The translations under genes and the position numbers were made by a program. A stretch of 64,000 nt of DNA, taken from Vibrio cidicii. GTDB lineage: Bacteria; Pseudomonadota; Gammaproteobacteria; Enterobacterales; Vibrionaceae. The number at the start of each line of letters is the position of its first letter. The first letter of the stretch is position 1. The stretch spans positions 1,240,001 through 1,304,000 of the forward strand of contig NZ_CP046804.1 of NCBI RefSeq assembly GCF_009763805.1. Direction: 5' to 3'. Positions 57,408-64,000 of this stretch are shown one piece after another. The notes beneath the pieces were generated by a model, which had not been told where the DNA came from, did not search any database, and saw nothing but the letters and a program-made list of their open reading frames with translations.

Positions 57408-58940
57408 CTAGTGATAACAGTTCGGGCCACGAACATTGCTGTGAACAAGGTTCGGTGTATTCGCTTTATCTTTACTCAGTTGCCCCTCGCGATTGTTTTT
57501 CAGCAGATTATTGATGAAGGTGTAGTTCGGTTTTGTCAGCATCAGCGCATCTTTACAGGCTTGCTCTAGGCGTGATTCACCATGGGCTTTACTCAGGTTG
57601 AGTAACCCAAGACAGGAACGATAGGCCTGCTCTGGATGAGGTTTGGCGTTCAGCATCTTATTGACGACTTCTCGGGTGGCAGGGCCGATATTGGCTCCCC
57701 AGTTGAGCAAGCGTCCAGGCGACCACTTCTGATGTTGATGATGACTCGGCATGTGCTCTGGTTGGGTGCTGTTTCCGCGCTCTCTTTGACTGCGTGGATG
57801 CTGGGCGACCAAGTTACCTTGATGGTAGATCTGCACCAGACGGTTGGAGGCTTCCAGCTCGACGTGGTGGCCAACCAGTTGATGGGGAACCGAGTAGTAG
57901 TGACGGCGATATTCGACGTGATAGTCAGGCCCAACCTTGGCTTGTCTCGTTTCGGTATAGAGGTATCGCTGCTTGGGTAGCGGCTTTAATGCAGGTTTAT
58001 CGAGTTTGTCGAACAAGGCTTTGCGACTCGCGCCATACTGTTTCATCTCACGTTGGTTTAACTCATCCATCAGCGCTCGGATAGCGAGATTCAGCTCTTT
58101 GAAGGTATAGAAGGTTTGGTGGCGAAGCCGCATCATGATCCAGCGTTCGACGAGGAGCACCGCATTCTCCGCCTTGGCTTTGTCTTTCGGTTTGTAAGGG
58201 CGAGCAGGCATCACGGCGGTTTGATAGTGATTGGCCAGTTTCTGATAGCTGTCGTTCAGTCTTGGCTCATAGCGATTCGCTTTACTGACCGCGCTACGCA
58301 GATTGTCGGGAACCAAGAGATGGGGGACGCCACCGAAGTGCTCGAACGCATTGGCATGCGCCTCTAGCCAGTAAGACTTTCCTTGGCTGGGGAAGGCTTC
58401 CACATAGGTGTAGTTGGACGCACCTAAGGTCGCCACGAACACTTCGGCTTCGCGCACTTCGCCTGTGTCAGGGTTCACCACCTGAAGCCGAGGGCCACAG
58501 TAATCGATAAACAGCTTATCACCCGCCACATGAAGCTGGCGCATGCTGCGCTTTTGGGTTTTGAGCCAGCGAGTGAAGTGCTCGCAGAACTGAGTGTAAG
58601 CGTAAGCTTTCTCTTGATATTGCTCATGATATTCCTGCCAGAGCAACATCTTCGTCATGCCTTTACGTCTGAGTTCGACTGCGTATTGCGTGAAGTCTGG
58701 CATGACTTTATCGCGACTGGCTTTCTTACCGTGATACAGCGCTTGCGTGAGATCAGCATCGCTGCAACTTTCAGGCAGAGGCCAACCAAGTTGGCTTTGT
58801 TTAAAGCGAGTAAGGAGTTCCGATATGGTGGACGGGCCGAGTTTCAGGCAAGAAGCGATGCTGCGATTTGAGAGACCGCAGTCGTACTTAAGGCGTAATA
58901 CCTCTTTGATTTTGTTCATTGGAGTTCTCTTTTTGGCCAT
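57408..58940 (-). CDS. istA: IS21 transposase IstA (copy 2)
   Basis: 510 aa, the same as copy 1 except ALFDKLDK for ALFEKLDK, DYHVEYRRH for DYHIEYRRH and QRERGN for QRECGN. All DDE residues are kept. Confidence 0.95.
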   Translation of the reverse strand: MAKKRTPMNKIKEVLRLKYDCGLSNRSIASCLKLGPSTISELLTRFKQSQLGWPLPESCSDADLTQALYHGKKASRDKVMPDFTQYAVELRRKGMTKMLLWQEYHEQYQEKAYAYTQFCEHFTRWLKTQKRSMRQLHVAGDKLFIDYCGPRLQVVNPDTGEVREAEVFVATLGASNYTYVEAFPSQGKSYWLEAHANAFEHFGGVPHLLVPDNLRSAVSKANRYEPRLNDSYQKLANHYQTAVMPARPYKPKDKAKAENAVLLVERWIMMRLRHQTFYTFKELNLAIRALMDELNQREMKQYGASRKALFDKLDKPALKPLPKQRYLYTETRQAKVGPDYHVEYRRHYYSVPHQLVGHHVELEASNRLVQIYHQGNLVAQHPRSQRERGNSTQPEHMPSHHQHQKWSPGRLLNWGANIGPATREVVNKMLNAKPHPEQAYRSCLGLLNLSKAHGESRLEQACKDALMLTKPNYTFINNLLKNNREGQLSKDKANTPNLVHSNVRGPNCYH

Positions 58941-59727
58941 GGTCGCTTCCTTACGTTCTTGTTTAAGAAGTAAAGAATAGCGAGCTATTGATTTAAAAGA
59001 GAAAAAGGTAGGATTTCGGGCATTCCGATCGGGGTTTTCGCTATTCCGATCACCGATTTCGGAGTGAGGCTAAAAGTGATCGGATAATCGCGGAATCAGT
59101 GATCGGTTTAAACCGAAATGGGTGATCGGATAATCCCGAAATGACTGATCGGAATGCTCCGAAATATGCACTAAACGGTAAAGCGGATATGTCCTTAACA
59201 ACTCTAACTTCTTCCTCGTAGCTCCATTCAATAGATTTGTACAAAAATGCCCTTTTGACTAGATTAAACGAATCAGAGTTAAATTTGATGCCATTTCCTA
59301 TACTCATCAATTCTTCATTACTTAAGATAGGCAAATTTTTATGTGGCTTGGTTGCCGAATAGACGATTTCTCCATACTGACAGGGTATGACACATGCATC
59401 TTCATCAGTAAATCCAGCTAATTTAGCATCAAAACCAATTACTACACCTTGATGTTCGTCCCCATAGTGAGCCCACATCAATGGATTCAATGGTTGCCTA
59501 GTAAGTGAAAGCACACCATAGTTTCTTGAAAAACGATTTTTACACGCATTCGTAGCCATTCTTGCAGTTACGAATGAGCCACTACTCTCCTCGAATCCAA
59601 AAGCAGTGCATTCAAATGGATCATTCAGATCTTCGAGACAAGAGAAGCCAAGTGATGAGTTTTCAATAACTGAAATAGCCGCTTTAAATGACATATATTT
59701 ATACAGAATCAACGTTTATCCTCAAAA

Positions 59728-59854
59728 AGCTAACGCCGCGTTAAGGGGCGCAGGCACGCACTACAAAAGTGGCTGCATAACACCTTAACCACTAAACAAA
59801 CTGCAAACCGAAAATGCCACGCGTGCCAAGTCCCTCTTTAACGCTTTGTTATGT
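59728..59854 (-). repeat. attC, subtype B
   Basis: 127 bp, core GTTATGT. Serves the DUF4144 cassette; end repeat GTTATGTTTAT. Confidence 0.95.
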
Positions 59855-59863
59855 TTATTTGGC

Positions 59864-60178
59864 CTAAGATTTCAAACAGTTAAATGCTTCAGCGACTGTT
59901 TCAAACTGAATTTTTGTCAAACAGACTTCCGCTAAACAGAACTCATGACGTTGAATCAATCTAGACGCTTCCTCTGCTGAAATCTGGATTGAGTTTCCGA
60001 TCAAGTTAACTACTAAGCCATCTGAAACAATTGAATAGACAAAACCTTCAGAATCAATGACTCGATCGCTTGGACTAACGATCAAATCCAAACACTCGCA
60101 ATTCAAATCAGCTTCAGAACCCAAATAAACAAGCTCATCGTCACCATCTAATTTCAGAATACCAGGCCAATTGACCAT
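59864..60178 (-). CDS. DUF4144 family protein
   Basis: 104 aa from MVNWPGILKLDGDDELVYLG, the standard opening of DUF4144 (W-P-x-I-x-K-x-x-G-D-x-E-L-x-Y). The middle SEGFVYSIVSDGLVVNLIG and the helix ISAEEASRLIQRHEFCLAEVCL complete the domain. A small soluble protein of unknown role, frequent in Vibrio integrons. An upstream in-frame stretch is attC translation. Confidence 0.85.
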   Translation of the reverse strand: MVNWPGILKLDGDDELVYLGSEADLNCECLDLIVSPSDRVIDSEGFVYSIVSDGLVVNLIGNSIQISAEEASRLIQRHEFCLAEVCLTKIQFETVAEAFNCLKS

Positions 60179-60193
60179 GAATTTCTCCGATAA

Positions 60194-60318
60194 ACATAAC
60201 GCCCTGTTAAGTAGTGAGGCATGCCATACAAAAGCTTCTGCACTACTCCGTAAACACAAAACTCACTGCAAACCAAAAATGCCACGCATGCCGAATCTGC
60301 TTGAACAGTTTGTTATGC
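60194..60318 (-). repeat. attC, subtype C
   Basis: 125 bp, core GTTATGC. Serves the intact ABM cassette; matches 11546-11670. Confidence 0.95.
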
Positions 60319-60320
60319 GT

Positions 60321-60596
60321 TTACTCAAAAATCTCATAGTGACGTTCAACGTTTACAGTCACTTTACCCCAATGGGATGCTTTGACTCTTTTCTGATGTT
60401 GTTCAAAAGCCACTTTATCCGAGAACTCTTCATAAACGTCGAAGCGAAGAGCGTTTTCCGAATTTTGAATGACACTAAACGTGATACATCCAGTTTCTTC
60501 GAGAGTAAGGCGTTTATGGTTTACCAATTCATTTTTTACTAATTCAAGCTCCGACTCAGGAACTAAAATAAAACCTTTCAATGTTACTTTTGACAT
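60321..60596 (-). CDS. ABM-domain (antibiotic biosynthesis monooxygenase-like) protein
   Basis: 91 aa. The ferredoxin-like ABM fold is seen: VTLKGFILVPESELELVKNELVNHKRLTLEETGCITFSV, FDVYEEFSDKVAFEQHQKRVKASHWGKVT and VERHYEIFE. The E-E-F-x-x-x-x-A-F-x-x-H-Q signature is complete. Members are small cofactor-free oxygenases or quinone/heme-binding proteins; the substrate is unknown. AAGGATATTC precedes the ATG. A frameshifted duplicate is at 11673-11949. Confidence 0.87.
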   Translation of the reverse strand: MSKVTLKGFILVPESELELVKNELVNHKRLTLEETGCITFSVIQNSENALRFDVYEEFSDKVAFEQHQKRVKASHWGKVTVNVERHYEIFE

Positions 60597-60611
60597 GAAT
60601 ATCCTTGTGAC

Positions 60612-60737
60612 GCATAACGCCCTGCTAAGGGGTGAGCAATGCACTGCCAAAGCTACCGCACACCACCTTAATCACAAAACTCACCGCATGCTGAAAATGC
60701 CACGCATTGCGAATCCCGCTTAAGCAGTTTGTTAGCT
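60612..60737 (-). repeat. attC, subtype A
   Basis: 126 bp, core GTTAGCT. Serves orphan cassette 60738-61080. Confidence 0.95.
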
Positions 60738-61080
60738 TAAATTTCAGCACCTTAGATTTACCAAACCCGAGACTAACCTGATTTGGAAAACTGGCAAACC
60801 ACTTGAACTTTGAAACCCGAATTGGCTCAAAATTTGTGACCTTTCATGCGATTTGAAAATCCGAAAATTTTGATAAATCACTTTCGGAAAACCCAAAGCG
60901 AATGCAAAACTTCCAAAGCGACTTTGCGCCAATCTGGTTAACCTCGAGCAACCCCAAAACCCAATTGAGGCAACAACTCAAAATTCACGTTGGCAAACAA
61001 TGCTGATTTGCCGAAATAACCTGAACGAACTGCCAAGGGAAGAAAAAACAGGATGCAACCAATTGATTTTTATTGTTTTA
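60738..61080 (-). other. Orphan cassette, family A copy 25
   Basis: No credible gene. GCGATTTG subgroup; right end GCCGAAATAACCTGAACG shared with copy 20. Confidence 0.84.
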
Positions 61081-61208
61081 AGCTAACGCCGCATTAAGGG
61101 GTGAACAACGCAAACCACCCGACCTAAAGCATTGTGCCGTAAACACTAAAGTTAATTCAAACCAAAACTGCCAAGCGTTGTGAATCCCTCTTGAATGCCT
61201 TGTTAGTT
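61081..61208 (-). repeat. attC, subtype G
   Basis: 128 bp, core GTTAGTT. Serves orphan cassette 61209-61563. Confidence 0.94.
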
Positions 61209-61563
61209 GCCAAACCTAAAGCTTTGATTTGAATTTAATTACCTCTTTGCCAACACTAGCTTTATGTACTTTAAAAAAACTCAAATCAGGCGCAGTTTCA
61301 AAGCGTTTGTCGCTGAAACCACTTGGAACACGCAACACCGTAGAAAACGAACTGACAACACCAAAAAGACCTTTTGGAGAAACAATGCCACAAAGCTGAC
61401 TTTCAACAAGTAAATCGGCTTCTGAAACGGCCAATCAAACTAGGAAAAGAACGAAGCTCAATTTCCGCGAACCAAGATCCCGAAGTTCGAAGTGCTAAAT
61501 AGAGCAAAGCATACGTGCGATTAGACCTAAACACTCTGTTTTAGCTGCGATTTTCTCGTTGGC
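61209..61563 (-). other. Orphan cassette, family D copy 2
   Basis: 355 bp without a credible gene; ends pair over 12 bp (GTTAGTTGCCAA / TTGGCAACTAAC). Confidence 0.76.
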
Positions 61564-61689
61564 AACTAACGCCGCGTTAAGGGGCAGCCGACGCAACTGC
61601 CAAACTTCCGCATAACACCGTAATCACAAGAACCAACGCATGATAAAAATGCCACGCGTTGGCTGTCCCTCTTTAACGCCTTGTTATGT
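61564..61689 (-). repeat. attC, subtype D
   Basis: 126 bp, core GTTATGT. The far end of its cassette reads GCGCATAAC, so the end repeat has a mismatch at the seventh base, the only such case found. Confidence 0.93.
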
Positions 61690-61739
61690 GCGAATCTGAC
61701 GTTTACGACATACTTAAAAAACATAGATCAACAATCTAG

Positions 61740-62021
61740 CTAGCAGGCATCGAAATGGCAATAGTAAGGTTGCTTTTGCCGGCTAAGTTCTCGTTCTATC
61801 TTCTCACCACAATATGGACAGCATTGAATCTGGACTGAAGTCTGCCAAATTAAATCACCTACATTTTCTAATAAGTGGTTATTTTCTAGATCATCTTCGT
61901 TTGCTTTATGAGAAATCAGCATTTGCCAGATAAGCTGATCATCTTCTTTCACTTCGTCGCTACAAAAAATTGAGATCACATCTTCTGGCAAGTAACTGCA
62001 TTCATGAGTTAGAAATTCCAT
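61740..62021 (-). CDS. Small zinc-ribbon-like hypothetical protein
   Basis: 93 aa. The C-terminus holds CCPYCGEKIERELSRQKQ followed by CHFDAC, a likely Cys4 or Cys3His zinc site. The N-terminal two-thirds are acidic and helical. CAGGAGAATT precedes the ATG. Not recognised otherwise. Confidence 0.66.
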   Translation of the reverse strand: MEFLTHECSYLPEDVISIFCSDEVKEDDQLIWQMLISHKANEDDLENNHLLENVGDLIWQTSVQIQCCPYCGEKIERELSRQKQPYYCHFDAC

Positions 62022-62046
62022 AATTCTCCTGAGTTTTCTGACTAGC

Positions 62047-62172
62047 GCATAACGCCCTGCTAAGGGGTGAGCAATGCACTACCAAAGCTACCGCACACCG
62101 CTTTAATCACAAAACTCACTGCATACTGAAAATGCCACGCATTGCGAATCCCGCTTAAGCAGTTTGTTAGCT
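62047..62172 (-). repeat. attC, subtype A
   Basis: 126 bp, core GTTAGCT. Serves orphan cassette 62173-62506. Confidence 0.95.
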
Positions 62173-62506
62173 TAAATTTCAGTACCTTAGATCGACCAAG
62201 CCTGAGATTAAACCGATTTGGAAAACCACCTGAGATTTAAAACCCGAATTGACTCAAACTTTGTGGCCTTTCATGCGATTTGAAAACTCGAAAATTTTGA
62301 TAACTCATTTTCGGAAAACTCAAAGCGAAAGCAAAACTACCAAAGCGACTTTGCGCCAAACTGGCTAACCTCGCGCGATCCCAAAACTCAATTGAGGCAA
62401 CTGCTCAAGACTTGCGTTGGCAAACAATGCTGATTTGCCGATAAACCGAAACGAATTGCCAAAGGAAGAAAGAAAAAACCACAAACAACTGATTTTTAAT
62501 GCTTTA
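62173..62506 (-). other. Orphan cassette, family A copy 26
   Basis: No open frame. GCGATTTG subgroup with a short deletion between GGAAAACC and ACCTGAG near 62228. Confidence 0.84.
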
Positions 62507-62632
62507 AGCTAACGCCCTGCTAAGGGGTGAGCAATGCACTGCCAAAGCTACCGCACGCCGGCTTAATCACAAAACTCTCCGCATGCTGAAAATGCCACGC
62601 ATTGCGAATCCCGCTTAAGCAGTTTGTTAGCT
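62507..62632 (-). repeat. attC, subtype A
   Basis: 126 bp, core GTTAGCT. Serves orphan cassette 62633-62972. Confidence 0.95.
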
Positions 62633-62972
62633 TAAATTTCAGCACCTTAAGATTTACCAAAATCAAGGTTAAACCGATTTGGAAAACCAGCAAACCACTT
62701 GAGTGTTAAAACCCGAAATAACTCAAAATTTGTGGCCTTTCATGCGATTTGAAAACCTGAAAATTTTATAGATCATTTTCGGCAAATTCAAAGCAAACGC
62801 AAACTTCCAAAGCGACTTTGCGCCAAACTTGCTGACCTCGCGCAATCCCAAAACTCAATTGAGGCAACTGCTCAAAACTCCCATTGCCAAACAATGCTGA
62901 TTTGCCGAGGAACCTGAACGAATGGCCAAAGGAAGAAAAAAAGACCACAACCAATTGATTTTTAATGTTTTA
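62633..62972 (-). other. Orphan cassette, family A copy 27
   Basis: No credible gene. GCGATTTG subgroup; CAAAATCAAGG front as in copies 7 and 11. Confidence 0.84.
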
Positions 62973-63098
62973 AGCTAACGCCCGCTTAAGTGGTGAGCAA
63001 CGCTACCACGACACTAAACCATTACACCGTAAACACTAAAGCCAGTTTGAACTAAAACCGCCAAGCGTTGCGAATCCGTCTTAAAGCGTTTGTTATGC
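62973..63098 (-). repeat. attC, subtype O
   Basis: 126 bp, core GTTATGC. Serves the third GFA cassette; end repeat GTTATGCAACA. Confidence 0.94.
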
Positions 63099-63119
63099 AA
63101 CAAGCCCAAAGGTGTACGC

Positions 63120-63527
63120 CTAACCTTCACGCCCCTCTGTGAACACAGGTAATTTAGGGTCTAGGTGGCACCAATTTGCCTTATACACTGTGTAAATTTG
63201 GGCATCTACTTTTACTGGTATATCGTCGTCGAACGTAGAGATAGCTAGCTCTATTTCATTATGAGTTGAACCTTTAACACGGAAGCCTAAACTCGAACCA
63301 CATTCGGAGCAGAAAGTTCGAATAGTACCATTGGATGCAACAAACTCTTTTAGCAATTGCTCGCCTGAAAGCCACTTTAACCCTCGCACTCCGACCAAAG
63401 TTCCAAAAGCTGCACCATGAAATTTACGACACATTGAGCAATAACAGTTTGCCGCTTTTTCACTGAAACCATTAACAGAAAACCGGATGCCTCCGCACAA
63501 ACAAGAACCTTTATATTTCTTACTCAT
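63120..63527 (-). CDS. GFA/CENP-V family zinc protein
   Basis: 135 aa from MSKKYKGSCLCGGIRFSVNG, with GGAGGAAGC upstream. Zinc-binding cysteines are CLCGG (9-13), CYCSMCRKFHG (28-38) and CSECGSSLGF (78-87). It ends ANWCHLDPKLPVFTEG, the typical GFA C-terminus in which W-x-x-x-x-D-x-x-P-x-F is conserved. This is the most canonical of the three GFA proteins here. Confidence 0.9.
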   Translation of the reverse strand: MSKKYKGSCLCGGIRFSVNGFSEKAANCYCSMCRKFHGAAFGTLVGVRGLKWLSGEQLLKEFVASNGTIRTFCSECGSSLGFRVKGSTHNEIELAISTFDDDIPVKVDAQIYTVYKANWCHLDPKLPVFTEGREG

Positions 63528-63546
63528 CTTAAGCTTCCTCCATGTT

Positions 63547-63671
63547 GCATAACGCCCTGTTAAGTAGTGAGGCATGCACTACAAAAGCTTCCGCAACACT
63601 ACGTCATCACTAAAACCAACGCAAACCAAAAATGCCACGCATGCCGAATCTACTTGAACAGTTTGTTAGCC
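63547..63671 (-). repeat. attC, subtype C
   Basis: 125 bp, core GTTAGCC. Serves the isochorismatase-like cassette that runs off the window. Confidence 0.95.
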
Positions 63672-64000
63672 TTATGAGGTCAAGTTTTCTGTCGATACCA
63701 CAGCAATCTTTACACCAAAGCTAGATATACTCGGCAAGGTCGCATTGTGATGCGCTCGAATTTGTTCACCTGACAAATGCGATTTGTTTTGAGTTGTATG
63801 AGCATCTGATATTAGCTCCACTGAATAGCCCAATCCAGCCGCTCGACGCACGGTTGTATCGACGCAGAACTCTGTTGCGTAACCGCAAACGTAAAGATGC
63901 TCAATGCTGAGCTCTTGCAGTAGAGACTCCAAACTGGTGCGTAAAAATGAATCTGGTGTTGTTTTACGAACAAAATGGTCATCACTTTCAACGTGTAATG
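63672..64000 (-). CDS. Isochorismatase-like cysteine hydrolase, partial
   Basis: C-terminal 109 codons; the 5' end lies beyond the window. The visible part has DDHFVRKTTPDSFLRTSLES (with the catalytic Lys of the family in VRK) and IEHLYVCGYATEFCVDTTVR, where the Cys is the nucleophile. Then come AAGLGYSVELISDAHTTQ and the C-terminal helix. The missing front should carry the catalytic Asp. Members hydrolyse amides or enol ethers (nicotinamidase, isochorismatase); the substrate is open. Confidence 0.88.
   Translation of the reverse strand, partial: LHVESDDHFVRKTTPDSFLRTSLESLLQELSIEHLYVCGYATEFCVDTTVRRAAGLGYSVELISDAHTTQNKSHLSGEQIRAHHNATLPSISSFGVKIAVVSTENLTS

Larger units (their letters stand above)
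56577..59170 (-). mobile_element. IS21-family element copy 2
   Basis: 2594 bp, inverted relative to copy 1. Ends TGCGTATTTCGG and CCGAAATATGCA. Flanked by CTAAACGG on both sides (56569-56576, 59171-59178), an 8-bp target duplication. It has no nested ISAs1. Confidence 0.95.
56292..59712 (-). pseudogene. DUF2971 gene split by IS21 copy 2
   Basis: Front part 59171-59712: TTG start after GAGGATAAACG, MILYKYMSFKAAISVIENSS, LEDLNDPFEC, PLNPLMWAHYGDEHQGVVIG, EWSYEEEVRVV to ALPFS. Removing the IS and one copy of the 8-bp duplication continues YHFGNGRSNAWSKISVAGRP and LDIPESAIKEIYLG to the attC-core stop (56292). About 275 aa in all. DUF2971 landmarks (N-D-P-F-E, M-W-A-H-Y) are complete in the front part. 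A related but distinct copy lies at 19184-19922. Confidence 0.92.

Overview
The window is an internal stretch of a sedentary chromosomal integron (superintegron) of a Vibrio. It holds 93 gene cassettes in a row. Each carries a 123-129 bp attC of the VCR/VPR/VVR kind, all facing the same way, so the cassette sense strand is the minus strand. No integrase or attI is present; by cassette polarity they should lie beyond the right edge. The attC consensus and gene content point to V. vulnificus or a close relative such as V. parahaemolyticus. The genus is secure, the species is a guess.

In + coordinates each cassette reads: attC, then the body (gene on the minus strand ending at or inside that attC), then the next attC. 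I sorted attC sites by their left half. Subtype A has ccctgctaagg..gcaatgc, B cgcgttaagg..ggcacgc, C ccctgttaagtag..gcatgc, D gcttaagg..agccaacgc, V (V. cholerae VCR type) cccgcctaagg..tggcaacgc, F gcgttaagg..gtgccgc, G attaagg or similar with an accacccaacctaaa-like arm, and O other.

Fifty cassettes carry genes: seven GNAT acetyltransferases (one duplicated), three GFA-family proteins, four type II toxin-antitoxin modules (higBA-2, dinJ-yafQ, parDE with a broken parD, brnTA), an SDR, a DUF2807 adhesin-head protein, an ABM monooxygenase (two copies, one broken), two broken DUF2971 genes, DUF4440, VF530, DUF3465, DUF4144, DUF6414, SUKH-like and isochorismatase-like proteins, and several small membrane proteins. 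The most striking is a complete retron at 34.1-36.3 kb: promoter, msr-msd RNA with a perfect 12-bp a1/a2 pair, and a reverse transcriptase fused to a TOPRIM domain (Ec67-like), all inside one cassette whose attC is unusually short.

Forty-three cassettes (46%) have no credible gene. They fall into a few repeat families: A (27 copies), B (9), C (3), D (2), E (2). These families share a common layout and make up about a quarter of the sequence.

Insertion sequences break the array at four places: an IS21-family element (27852-29830) with an adjacent deletion; a second, unrelated IS21-family element in two inverted copies (44782-48707, carrying a nested ISAs1 element, and 56577-59170, inside a DUF2971 gene); and an IS630-family element (37384-38549) whose precise removal restores an open gene. 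Six single-base +1 frameshifts and one nonsense codon mark further decay or assembly error.
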